64,000 bases of DNA from Sulfuricurvum sp. (GTDB taxonomy: Bacteria; Campylobacterota; Campylobacteria; Campylobacterales; Sulfurimonadaceae): positions 129,308 to 193,307 of the forward strand of contig JAQTTG010000002.1 of the NCBI GenBank assembly GCA_028710885.1, read 5' to 3'. Below are positions 35,577-43,995 of this stretch, piece after piece. Below the pieces are notes generated by a model. The model worked only from the letters and a program-made list of their open reading frames with translations, made no database searches and was not told where the DNA came from. Position 1 is the first letter of the stretch. Every line of letters starts with the position of its first letter. The position numbers and the translations under genes were made by a program.

Positions 35577-35978
35577 ATGGATAATGGATTACTCACAATT
35601 TTTGTCGGTATCATTGCTGTATGTATGCTTTTTATCACAGTTGTTATTATATTTATAGGTATTCATATGATCAGAAGTATGCAGCTTCTCCATGAATTTG
35701 TTGCTCATGTACAAAATGAACTTAGCTTCTTATCAACAAAAGCGGCTTTGACATTGCATGAAGTAAATGAACTCCTCGGACATGTCAAAGAAGAGACACT
35801 TTCTATCAGTGAAAAATCAAAACTTTCCTTACATGAGCTCCATGATTTGATCTCATATTTACATGATGAAACAAAAAATCTCGCACTCAAAGCTTCCAAT
35901 GGCATTGCCAAAGTAACCATCGGATCATTAGCGATTGGAGCTCTATCTCAATTTTTTAAAAAAAAACACAACGACTAG
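35577..35978 (+). CDS. DUF948-like membrane-anchored coiled-coil protein
   Basis: I chose the ATG at 35577 since AGAGGAG is 5 nt upstream; an in-frame start at 35550 would overlap the -10. The 133 residues have one N-terminal membrane segment (about 5-30), then helical repeats with the recurring pattern LxLHEVNELLGHVKEETLSI and LSLHELHDLISYLHDET (parts shown). The layout matches DUF948-type proteins often found beside YtxH proteins. It is followed by the YtxH-like gene after 9 bp. Function unknown; relatives are stress-associated. Confidence 0.65.
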   Translation: MDNGLLTIFVGIIAVCMLFITVVIIFIGIHMIRSMQLLHEFVAHVQNELSFLSTKAALTLHEVNELLGHVKEETLSISEKSKLSLHELHDLISYLHDETKNLALKASNGIAKVTIGSLAIGALSQFFKKKHND

Positions 35979-35987
35979 GAGAATAAA

Positions 35988-36302
35988 ATGAATCAAAACA
36001 ATACACTTAATTTTATCATTGGAGCCGCACTTGGCGGTATTGCCGGATATTATCTCTTTAAACACCAAGATGAGATCGTCGATAAAATCCATGAACTCGA
36101 AGAAAATCTGAATATCGATCATAATGAACTGATTGAAAAAGCAAAAATAAAATTAGATACGCTAACACAAGGGGTACAATCTACGATCGAGCGTTACTCT
36201 CATAACAGTGATAGCGATTCCAAAAAAACCGATGAAATTGCAGTAATTATGGAAGAATTAACACGCTTACGCGAAGAGGTAAAAGCACTCAAAGCAATTT
36301 AA
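35988..36302 (+). CDS. YtxH-like small protein
   Basis: The 104 residues start with a short hydrophobic glycine-rich segment (LNFIIGAALGGIAGYYLF) followed by an amphipathic coiled coil rich in Glu and Lys. This matches the YtxH general-stress family. AGGAG lies upstream of the ATG. It is paired with the DUF948-like gene, a combination also known from Firmicutes stress operons. It ends 1 bp before the stop of the converging permease gene. Confidence 0.65.
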   Translation: MNQNNTLNFIIGAALGGIAGYYLFKHQDEIVDKIHELEENLNIDHNELIEKAKIKLDTLTQGVQSTIERYSHNSDSDSKKTDEIAVIMEELTRLREEVKALKAI

Positions 36303-36303
36303 A

Positions 36304-37371
36304 TTAGCGATGAATACTTCGATTGGTTTTACGGATCAATCGGAGTGTTGTTAACGTAAATGCCACAATTGCAGGCCCAAAAATAAATCCCCAAAATCCA
36401 AAAGTTGCCAAACCTCCTACTATGGCGAAAAAAATCACAAACTCATTCATCTTACTTTTACCATCACTCAATGTACGATTCACAAAATTTAAAATCACCA
36501 ACTTAACAATATTATCAATAAAAAATGCCATCATCGCCCATGAATAAATTGCAATAATAATAGAATTGGCAATATGACCTAAAAAATACTCATGCAATGC
36601 AACGGGAACCCAGATCAGTGCCGTACCAAATACTGGAATAATGGCGGAAATACCGGTCATAAAGCCAAGTAAAAACGCATTGTATCCCTGAAAAAAAGCT
36701 ATGAAAATCCCAAATGCCAGCCCTTGCGCAAACATTACCCCGATAAACGTATAAAACACAACTGCCGTAGTCGTCATCATATCCGAAAAAAATTCCCGTT
36801 TAATCGTTCGAGAGAGCGGAATAACTGGAAAAATAAACAAGATAATATTTCGCCCATACCATGTCAAAAAGAAGAAGAAAACAACAATCATCGCCATATC
36901 GCCAAGCATCGACATAAAATTTTTCAACCCGTTTCCAAACCATGCTACGAGAGTTGCCATAATTTCATTGCTGTGCATTTTGCCCATTGTTATCAAATTA
37001 TCCAAAGGCTCTTTTAGCCATACCATAAAAGAGGGGAGATCTGTCGTAATCGTATCTATTTTTGCACTTAAAACACGTATTGTTTCAATCGTATTTTCTG
37101 GCTGATCAAACAGATTGTATAAAAAGATTGCAATCGGCATAAAAAGGATCAATGAGAGTCCCAACGTCACAATACCGGCCGAGACAACAGATGCAATTGG
37201 GTTCAGCCATATAATACGCCGTACTTTACTCTCGACAATTTTATGCAAAGGAGAAACAACCATAGCCAATAGTAAAGCAACAAAAATACTTTTTAAAAAT
37301 GGTGAAAAAAGCCATAAACTTAGACCCAACGATATAAAAATCATAAATCGGACAAAAAGTTTATTATCCAT
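36304..37371 (-). CDS. AI-2E-family (PerM/YdiK-like) membrane permease
   Basis: The 355 residues contain about eight membrane segments and the family pattern: an N-terminal pair (SLGLSLWLFSPFLKSIFVALLLAMVV in part), a long periplasmic middle part and a C-terminal block with GFMTGISAIIPVFGTALIWVP and GLATFGFWGFIFGPAIVA (parts given). Members export AI-2 or small molecules, or act in Na+/H+ exchange; substrate cannot be told here. It lies 11 bp downstream of the ABC exporter. Confidence 0.85.
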   Translation of the reverse strand: MDNKLFVRFMIFISLGLSLWLFSPFLKSIFVALLLAMVVSPLHKIVESKVRRIIWLNPIASVVSAGIVTLGLSLILFMPIAIFLYNLFDQPENTIETIRVLSAKIDTITTDLPSFMVWLKEPLDNLITMGKMHSNEIMATLVAWFGNGLKNFMSMLGDMAMIVVFFFFLTWYGRNIILFIFPVIPLSRTIKREFFSDMMTTTAVVFYTFIGVMFAQGLAFGIFIAFFQGYNAFLLGFMTGISAIIPVFGTALIWVPVALHEYFLGHIANSIIIAIYSWAMMAFFIDNIVKLVILNFVNRTLSDGKSKMNEFVIFFAIVGGLATFGFWGFIFGPAIVAFTLTTLRLIRKTNRSIHR

Positions 37372-37382
37372 GAATTCCTCTC

Positions 37383-39146
37383 TTAATGCTGCTGATTGAC
37401 AAAACTTTTAAAACTTCCATCAAGTTGCTCCAATCGCTCACGTGTCCCCTCTTCCAATACTGTACCATTTTCGAGAACATATATATAATCAGCATGAGTG
37501 ACCGTACTGAGACGATGGGCAATAATAATCACCGTTTTTTCTTGCAAAAATGTTTCTAATGCCTCAAAAAGTGCCAATTCAGTATGAACATCGAGTGCAG
37601 ATGTTGATTCGTCAAATATAACAACTTTTGGATTTGATAAAACCATACGAGCGATACTGAGTCTCTGGCGTTGACCACCAGAGAGACGAATACCCATTTT
37701 ACCTACTTGTGTCTCTAAACCCATCGGTAAGCTATGGACAAATTCAAAAAGCTGTGCAATCTTCAATGCTTCCCAAATCACCTCATCATTGATCTCATCT
37801 CCCATTGCTAAATTGAATCGCAATGTCTCATTAAACATCAACGGCTGCTGCAATACAACAAAGACTTCATCACGTACTTGTGAAAAACCGATTTGTTCAA
37901 CACTAATTCCATTATAGAGAATATCACCCGATGTTGGAGGGTAGAAACCGACTAGCAACTGAGAAAGGGTACTTTTACCACTTCCGCTAGCACCAATAAT
38001 CGCCACCGTGCTGCCGGATCGGATATCGAGATTCACCCCTTTTAAAACCGGCTCTTTCTCATCGTATCCAAAAATCAAATTGCAAGTTTGGATTGAAAGA
38101 GATGGGGCATCATTCCATGAAAGCACCGTATTTTCAAGTTTAGGTTCAATCGGCAGTGACAAAAGCTCATTTAATCTCGCAAGGGCATTTTTGGCATTGG
38201 AAAAACTGTACTGCATCGAAAGCAAATCCTGCACCGGTGTCATCATAAACCACAAATAGCCAAATATACCAAACATCAGACCAATAGAAAGATCCGAATA
38301 AAGAACCATCACTAGTCCAAGTGCTCGAAAAATCTCAAATCCGCTGAGAAACAACGTATATGAATAACGCTCTCCCATCAATGCTTTAATTCCATATTCA
38401 CTTGCACTGGCTCGTAAGCGTTTCGACTGATCTATCGCATTAGTAATAAAACGCTCCTCTTTGTTACTCGCCCTGATCTGTCCAAAAAGATCACACATTT
38501 GGGTAAGAGTATCGGATAATTCGCCAATAGTACGATTCTGTTCTTTTTTGAGAACTCCGACCCGTCCAGATATTTTACGCGTTACAATCATAATAAGAGG
38601 CTGAAATATCAAAATCAAGATTCCAAACAGAGGATTGATCCAAATCAGCACTGCCCCTACCCCGATTAGCGTAGCTACCGAGACTATGAGCTTGGAAAGA
38701 GCACTTCCCAAAAACTGCTCGACCGTATCAATATCGGTGATGAGATGGGTAATTACCTTCCCGCTTCCGAGCCTCTCATACGCACTCATCGAAACGTATT
38801 TCAAATGTTCCAGCGCCCTCACACGGATGTTATAGCTGAGTTCTTGGGAAAGGGTAATAAAAAACTTCTGCGATACGATGCTGAGAATAAAAAAAATAAA
38901 TCGTAAAGTGATTGTCACGGCTAATACAATGCCAATATAAAGTAGTGGCTCATGGATAGGCGTCAGCCAATCGATAGCATTTGTAACTTTCCCCCCTTTT
39001 TTGAGAAGTACCTCATCTACCATCAACGGAATCAAAAGAGGAATAGGGATTGAGATTAGAGTGGCAACAATTGCAATGATATTTCCCCATACTAGTGAGC
39101 GCTTATAGCTGAGCATCATAATAAATAGGTTTTTAAAAGTAATCAT
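37383..39146 (-). CDS. ABC exporter, fused membrane and ATPase domains (MsbA-like)
   Basis: The 587 residues have six membrane segments (about 12-300) and an ATPase domain (about 340-580) with Walker A IGASGSGKSTLSQ, signature RLSGGQRQRLSIAR, Walker B VVIFDESTSALD and the H-loop AHRLSTV. The half-transporter should work as a homodimer. It could be the MsbA lipid flippase or a drug/peptide exporter; I cannot tell which. It is transcribed ahead of the AI-2E-type permease. Confidence 0.9.
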   Translation of the reverse strand: MITFKNLFIMMLSYKRSLVWGNIIAIVATLISIPIPLLIPLMVDEVLLKKGGKVTNAIDWLTPIHEPLLYIGIVLAVTITLRFIFFILSIVSQKFFITLSQELSYNIRVRALEHLKYVSMSAYERLGSGKVITHLITDIDTVEQFLGSALSKLIVSVATLIGVGAVLIWINPLFGILILIFQPLIMIVTRKISGRVGVLKKEQNRTIGELSDTLTQMCDLFGQIRASNKEERFITNAIDQSKRLRASASEYGIKALMGERYSYTLFLSGFEIFRALGLVMVLYSDLSIGLMFGIFGYLWFMMTPVQDLLSMQYSFSNAKNALARLNELLSLPIEPKLENTVLSWNDAPSLSIQTCNLIFGYDEKEPVLKGVNLDIRSGSTVAIIGASGSGKSTLSQLLVGFYPPTSGDILYNGISVEQIGFSQVRDEVFVVLQQPLMFNETLRFNLAMGDEINDEVIWEALKIAQLFEFVHSLPMGLETQVGKMGIRLSGGQRQRLSIARMVLSNPKVVIFDESTSALDVHTELALFEALETFLQEKTVIIIAHRLSTVTHADYIYVLENGTVLEEGTRERLEQLDGSFKSFVNQQH

Positions 39147-39307
39147 AAAATGATTATATCCAATACGTATAAACTCAACTGCAACTTTTATTCCAAATAA
39201 TAAAAATTATCCTTTAGATTTTTAGGTTAACTTCATGCCTCTCAGTTCAATTAATCTTCGTATGTTACAATTTCCCTACATTACCCAAAATCACACAAGG
39301 AAAAAAC

Positions 39308-39904
39308 ATGCTCGTAACCAAAAAAGCTCCTGACTTTACCGCAACTACCGTTCTTGGAAACAACCAAATCGTTGATAACTTCAATCTCTATGAAAACCTC
39401 GGCGAAAAAGGTGCCGTATTGTTTTTCTATCCATTGGACTTTACATTCGTATGTCCGTCTGAATTGATCGCGTTTGATCACCGCCTTGATGCATTTACTG
39501 AACGTGGAATCAACGTTATCGGTGTATCAGTTGACTCACAATTCAGCCACTTTGCATGGAAAAATACTCCGGTAAATCAAGGCGGTATCGGCAACGTACG
39601 TTACCCACTTGTAGCTGACCTTAACAAACAAATTTCACGCGATTACGATGTATTGCTCGGAGATTCTGTTGCTCTTCGCGGTTCATTCTTGCTCGACAAA
39701 GACGGAACAGTACGTCATGCGGTTATTAATGACCTTCCACTCGGACGTAACATCGATGAGATGCTCCGTATGATCGATGCGATGTTGTTTACCAACGAGC
39801 ACGGTGAAGTTTGTCCAGCTGGTTGGGCAAAAGGTGACGCCGGTATGAAAGCTAGCACTGAGGGTGTTGCCGAGTACCTTGCCGCTCATTCTGATAGTTT
39901 ATAA
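39308..39904 (+). CDS. Typical 2-Cys peroxiredoxin (AhpC/Tsa)
   Basis: The 198-residue thiol peroxidase reduces H2O2 and organic peroxides. The peroxidatic Cys lies in DFTFVCPSELIAF and the resolving Cys in GEVCPAGW; the active-site Arg is in LRGSFLLDKDG. Codon choice looks even and highly expressed. AAGGA precedes the start and a TACAAT -10 lies near 39268. A strong terminator follows. The N-terminus is longer in coding potential but the ATG at 39308 fits the family. Confidence 0.96.
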   Translation: MLVTKKAPDFTATTVLGNNQIVDNFNLYENLGEKGAVLFFYPLDFTFVCPSELIAFDHRLDAFTERGINVIGVSVDSQFSHFAWKNTPVNQGGIGNVRYPLVADLNKQISRDYDVLLGDSVALRGSFLLDKDGTVRHAVINDLPLGRNIDEMLRMIDAMLFTNEHGEVCPAGWAKGDAGMKASTEGVAEYLAAHSDSL

Positions 39905-39911
39905 TTTCTTT

Positions 39912-39936
39912 TTCCCCTTTCGGGGAAGCCTCTTTT
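39912..39936 (+). terminator. Terminator of the peroxiredoxin gene
   Basis: TTCCCC-TTTC-GGGGAA followed by GCCTCTTTT: a 6-bp stem with a 4-nt loop and a short T-run, 8 bp after the stop. Confidence 0.75.
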
Positions 39937-39962
39937 AATCCAAAACTCCCTATGCTTCTTCT

Positions 39963-40706
39963 ATGCAATACTCATTTTTAGCCTCATACCTGCTGATCAT
40001 TTTTGCCCTGTGGTATTCACGCCGCGAACAGTTCGGTTTGGAGAAAACTATCCTGACAAATTCCATTTTAGCAATGGTACAATTGGGGCTGCTGGGCTAT
40101 GCCCTCGTCTATCTTTTTCAGATGAAGCACCCTGCTCTGCTCTTTTTTGTACTTTTGGGGATGGTAACGTTCGGAGCCTATACGGCGCGTAAACGGACAC
40201 CTTTGGGGGAACAGAGCTTTAAAATTGCGTTTTTCTCAATCGGAGCTTCATCGGGGATTGTCTTTTTATCGATGATGGCATTTGGTGTCATCCACATGGT
40301 GCCCCACGAGATGATCCCTATCGGAGGGATGATTATCGGCAATGCACTGAATGTCTACACCCAAAGCACTGAACGCTTTCGCGCGGAGGTCAAAAATACG
40401 ATAGAGATCATCGAGGGAATGGTCGCACTGGGTGCACCGCTGAAAGAGGCTCTGAGTTTCGCTTCCAAATCCTCCGTCAAAGCATCCATGATCCCGACCC
40501 TCAATATGCTCCAAACAGTCGGAATCATCCATATCCCTGGTATCACGACGGGGATGCTCCTCGCGGGTGCCGATCCGCTCAGTGCTATCTCCTATCAGCT
40601 CGCCGTCATGTATATGATGGTTGCCGTCGCCCTTTTATCAGCCGTGTTTAGCACCCTCTTTTCATATCAGGTGATTATCGGTGCGGCGTTTACAACCCCT
40701 CGCTGA
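39963..40706 (+). CDS. FetB/UPF0014-family ABC permease
   Basis: The 247 residues have about seven membrane segments and the UPF0014 signature PIGGMIIGNALNVYTQSTERF (shown in part), followed by SMIPTLNMLQTVGIIHIPG-type sequence and GMLLAGADPLSAISYQ. In E. coli, FetB pairs with the ATPase FetA for iron export under oxidative stress. No FetA-like ATPase gene is in this window, although the peroxiredoxin upstream fits an oxidative-stress theme. The start has a weak ribosome-binding site. It converges with, and overlaps by 17 bp, the helicase gene. Confidence 0.82.
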   Translation: MQYSFLASYLLIIFALWYSRREQFGLEKTILTNSILAMVQLGLLGYALVYLFQMKHPALLFFVLLGMVTFGAYTARKRTPLGEQSFKIAFFSIGASSGIVFLSMMAFGVIHMVPHEMIPIGGMIIGNALNVYTQSTERFRAEVKNTIEIIEGMVALGAPLKEALSFASKSSVKASMIPTLNMLQTVGIIHIPGITTGMLLAGADPLSAISYQLAVMYMMVAVALLSAVFSTLFSYQVIIGAAFTTPR

Positions 40707-41928
40707 AGCGTTTCGCCTTTGGATGGACAAAGCAGAGTTTTTCCCATCCACGATTCGGACGTATCAATGTCACCCGATGGGCGGATACGGATCGCGACAG
40801 CGCCACATAAAACTGTGAGGGGGCAAAAATCTCGTTCGTCTCAATCACATAATCGGCGAGAGACATCCCTTGTGATTTATGAATCGTGATGGCAAACGCA
40901 AGGGTCAGCGGAAACTGGCTGAGAGTGATCAGTTTCTCTTCGCTCGCCGTACTCCCTTTCTCCACCCAACGGGTTTTGATCGTATCAACACGCTCAACCT
41001 TGACGTTTACCCCGTCGGCTTTTTTCACCCAAATCAGATCGGTTTCGATGGAGGTTATCATTCCTCTCTCTCCGTTGTAGTAGTTCCATGCATTACGGGT
41101 AAAGAGGATCGGCGCACCGACTTTTAATACAAGAGTCGGCTCGATACGGCTCTCAATCATAAATCGCTCCACATCACGATCCTGCATCTTTTTGTCATGG
41201 AGTGTGACATAAGTTTCCACTTCGATCATCTCACCGTTTAAATGCTCCAACTGGGAGCGGTTATGATTTTGAGCGCTGATATTTTTCCCAAACAGGAGTG
41301 TCATCGTAGACATATCTTCATTGAGCGGTTTTACTAGCATTTCGAGGGCATCGTGCGCCGCTTCATCGAGACGGGCGTGACGTACTTTCTCCAACAGTTC
41401 CAAAAACTCCGCTTCATGGGTACGGTATGACCCCTCCAAATGGAGCGTCTCAAATCCGAGGCGCTTCCACGAGGGAGACTCAAAGGCAAAATAGATCGGC
41501 TCATTCCCTCGTGTTACGGGGGGCAGTTGTAAAAAATCCCCGACCACGATCACACGACCGCTAAACTCCGCTTGCAAGAGCCTAAGCCGTATCATATCGA
41601 GCAGCGGAGCACCCACCATCGATATCTCATCGATGACAATAATATTCATAGATCGGATGAGTTTGATAATCTTTTTGGCGGGTTCTAGTTTTCCGTTGCG
41701 CTCCAGCTCTTCCTGAGAATTGGCGATCCCAAGATCAAAAAAACTATGAAGCGTCTGCCCGCCGATGAGAGTTGCCGCCATCCCCGTCGAGGCGAGGCGA
41801 GCAACCGATTTGCCTTTTTGAACCGCATCCTCGATCAGTGCGCGGGTCAACGTTGTTTTGCCTGATCCCGCACCCCCTGTGATAAAAAGATTGGAAGTTT
41901 CTAAAATTTTTAACACGTTTTCAACCAT
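40690..41928 (-). CDS. Pif1/RecD-like superfamily 1 helicase
   Basis: I prefer the ATG at 41928 because AAAGGA is 8 nt upstream; one at 41934 is possible. The 412 residues carry all core motifs: Walker A GGAGSGKTTL, GMAATLIGGQTLHSFF, Walker B VIDEISMV, GDFLQLPPV, the arginine motif GSYRTHE, and the C-terminal TIHKSQGMSLADYVIE and YVALSRSVSAHRVTLIRP. Small Pif1-type helicases unwind forks, G-quadruplexes or R-loops. It overlaps the VWA-protein gene and is the last gene of a four-gene overlapping set. Confidence 0.88.
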   Translation of the reverse strand: MVENVLKILETSNLFITGGAGSGKTTLTRALIEDAVQKGKSVARLASTGMAATLIGGQTLHSFFDLGIANSQEELERNGKLEPAKKIIKLIRSMNIIVIDEISMVGAPLLDMIRLRLLQAEFSGRVIVVGDFLQLPPVTRGNEPIYFAFESPSWKRLGFETLHLEGSYRTHEAEFLELLEKVRHARLDEAAHDALEMLVKPLNEDMSTMTLLFGKNISAQNHNRSQLEHLNGEMIEVETYVTLHDKKMQDRDVERFMIESRIEPTLVLKVGAPILFTRNAWNYYNGERGMITSIETDLIWVKKADGVNVKVERVDTIKTRWVEKGSTASEEKLITLSQFPLTLAFAITIHKSQGMSLADYVIETNEIFAPSQFYVALSRSVSAHRVTLIRPNRGWEKLCFVHPKAKRFSEGL

Positions 41929-42997
41929 TATCATCCTTTAATTCAATCACTCGACCAAACGGAGCGTCTACACGTTGCGGTACGATCCACAGCACTTCAT
42001 ACGGCGGTTCATAAAGGGGAAATTTACCGTCCAGATCGGTGAAATAGAGGAGAACTTTCGGTCGCTGCATCCATGACTCGATCAGTTCAAATACCACCCT
42101 AAAATCGGTCCCTCCTCCCCCGTTCAAAGCATATTCGATACTCTCACCGTTTTCAAACCTAGTATGGCTTCGAATCCGATCATCACATACGATTAAGTCG
42201 ATACTGTAGGAACCGAATAGTTCCGTAATCGACTCCACCTCGACGATAAACTGCGATAGGAGAACCTCATCCACCGATCCCGAACTGTCAAGCGCGATAG
42301 CGAGTTCAAGATGACGGGATGATGAACCCGGCAAGTATATCCCTTCGTAAAGAAGTTTTTTTGACGGCGGAATGAGAGTGTAATCACTAATATAGTGCCC
42401 GCCGATACAATCGCGTAATTCACTTCTCCAATCAATCCGACTTTTTGAGCGTAACCCAAACTGCCGTGAAAATGCCTCAGAAAGCGGATCATCTTTTTCC
42501 ATTGCTTCATGGGTACGACGTTCTCGCTGAGCACGAGAAAGCTTCTCATCCGCACTCTCACCGTCTCTGCGGTCATCCGAGTCACGATCATTTTGTTCCT
42601 GATCCAAAAACTCCAGTGCGAGTTCCGCATAAATCTCTTCGGTACTGAGATTTCCAAACCGTTTGTCATAGGTTATTTTTGGCGGAGCGGTAAAACCGTT
42701 ATCGATCAGGAGTGTATTGATCGCATAGTCACATGCCATCTCCCACAGCCACGGACTACGATTTCCGCGCCGAAGCGTATGAGAAAGCGCTTCATGCAGC
42801 GCACCGTTGCACAAAACAAACAAACGCTCATCGCTGCTGAGAGACTCGATGTACGCTTCACGGTACTCGATTTTATTCTCCCGTGTAGCAAAGCTCTCGA
42901 TATTATCGTTTAGTACCATCTCCATTCCCGAAGCAATCGTCCCGAAAAACGGGTAATCGATCAGGAGCTTGGCCTTAATGGGAGAAAAATCGATCAT
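41921..42997 (-). CDS. VWA/DUF2201 metallopeptidase-like protein, MoxR partner
   Basis: The ATG at 42997 overlaps the moxR stop as ATGA, so I take it as the start. The 358 residues have an N-terminal metallopeptidase-like part (about 40-135) with HEALSHTLRRG and WEMACDYAINTLLIDNGF, and a C-terminal von Willebrand A domain with a complete metal-ion site: DSSGS, the Thr of GGGTDF and the Asp of FTDLDG. The family usually shows HExxH at the first site; here the spacing differs (HEALSH). Such proteins act with MoxR-type AAA+ ATPases as chaperones for complex assembly or metal insertion. Substrate unknown. Confidence 0.85.
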   Translation of the reverse strand: MIDFSPIKAKLLIDYPFFGTIASGMEMVLNDNIESFATRENKIEYREAYIESLSSDERLFVLCNGALHEALSHTLRRGNRSPWLWEMACDYAINTLLIDNGFTAPPKITYDKRFGNLSTEEIYAELALEFLDQEQNDRDSDDRRDGESADEKLSRAQRERRTHEAMEKDDPLSEAFSRQFGLRSKSRIDWRSELRDCIGGHYISDYTLIPPSKKLLYEGIYLPGSSSRHLELAIALDSSGSVDEVLLSQFIVEVESITELFGSYSIDLIVCDDRIRSHTRFENGESIEYALNGGGGTDFRVVFELIESWMQRPKVLLYFTDLDGKFPLYEPPYEVLWIVPQRVDAPFGRVIELKDDNG

Positions 42998-43995
42998 AAC
43001 AAGTAGGCGTATGCCTCGACCCACTCACCAAAAGCATCCAAATGCTCCATCGCAACTCCTTGGCGCTGTAGGTCTTGAACAATCATCACCGCAAACTCAT
43101 TTTTGAGTTTCAGAGAGTAGCGCAAAACATGTGAGACTGCCTCATCTGAGGGAGCAGTAAGGATACGTATTACCAGAGCCGATGAGAGTGCATAAAGAGT
43201 AGAAAGATCCGTCGGCACTTCACTCTCATCTCCACGTAAAATTGCATCCACATCGGGTAGCTTGTCCATCACCTGCACAAATCCTAAAAAATCGACGGCG
43301 GCATCTTCCCCCACCGCACCAGCGAACGCTTCCAGCCACAGCGTTTTGGACAGTAGACTGTTCAAGATAGTATGAACCGCTTCCCAGCTGCGTGGTGTGG
43401 CAAAACTCCGCTCATTTTTTAGCGGATCAAATCCGAACAGCGCGCTGTTTTTAAACCCGATATAGGCGACAACCCGAACATCGATCCCTCGTCCAAGTGC
43501 CCAATTGCGCCAATCCGCAGCATTGACCTCCATCTCGATATGGACAAACCGATTCGCCAGCGGAGAGGGAAGACGATAGACGACCCCGCGGTCTCCTTCA
43601 CGGTTGCCCGCAGCGACGATCGCCCACCCCTCAGGAAGAGTGTATTCCCCCACTTTACGATCCAAAATCAGCTGATACGCCGATGCCTGCACGGCAGGGG
43701 CGGCAGAATTGAGCTCATCGAGAAAAAGAATTCCATTCCCATCCCGCGGAAGAAACGACGGTGGAGCCCATAATGCGCTATGAGAATCTCTTTCGTAAAA
43801 CGGTATCCCTTTCAGATCGGTCGGATCCATCAGCGACAAACGCAGATCGATGCACTCGATACCGTTTTCATGAGCGATTTGTTTGATGATGGAAGATTTT
43901 CCGATTCCGGGTGCTCCCCACAAAAAAGTCGGTATCTTCGAATCGATCAAGGATCGCATCGTTTCTATCGTATCTTTGGTTCGCATCAGCTCCAT
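42994..43995 (-). CDS. MoxR-family AAA+ ATPase
   Basis: The 333 residues (330 if the ATG at 43986, better placed behind AGGATGGAG, is used) hold Walker A WGAPGIGKSS, the MoxR region DPTDLKGIPFYE, Walker B GILFLDELN, sensor 1 in VAAGNREGD and the Arg-finger region SPLANRFVHIEME. The C-terminal lid is helical. MoxR ATPases remodel or activate partner complexes together with VWA proteins, such as the one encoded directly downstream with a 4-bp overlap. It also overlaps the repeat-protein gene upstream. Confidence 0.9.
   Translation of the reverse strand: MELMRTKDTIETMRSLIDSKIPTFLWGAPGIGKSSIIKQIAHENGIECIDLRLSLMDPTDLKGIPFYERDSHSALWAPPSFLPRDGNGILFLDELNSAAPAVQASAYQLILDRKVGEYTLPEGWAIVAAGNREGDRGVVYRLPSPLANRFVHIEMEVNAADWRNWALGRGIDVRVVAYIGFKNSALFGFDPLKNERSFATPRSWEAVHTILNSLLSKTLWLEAFAGAVGEDAAVDFLGFVQVMDKLPDVDAILRGDESEVPTDLSTLYALSSALVIRILTAPSDEAVSHVLRYSLKLKNEFAVMIVQDLQRQGVAMEHLDAFGEWVEAYAYLL

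Noticed and set aside
37383-39146. The ABC exporter as the missing ATPase of FetB
   Set aside because: It has its own fused six-segment membrane domain and lies on the opposite strand, so it is a complete half-transporter.
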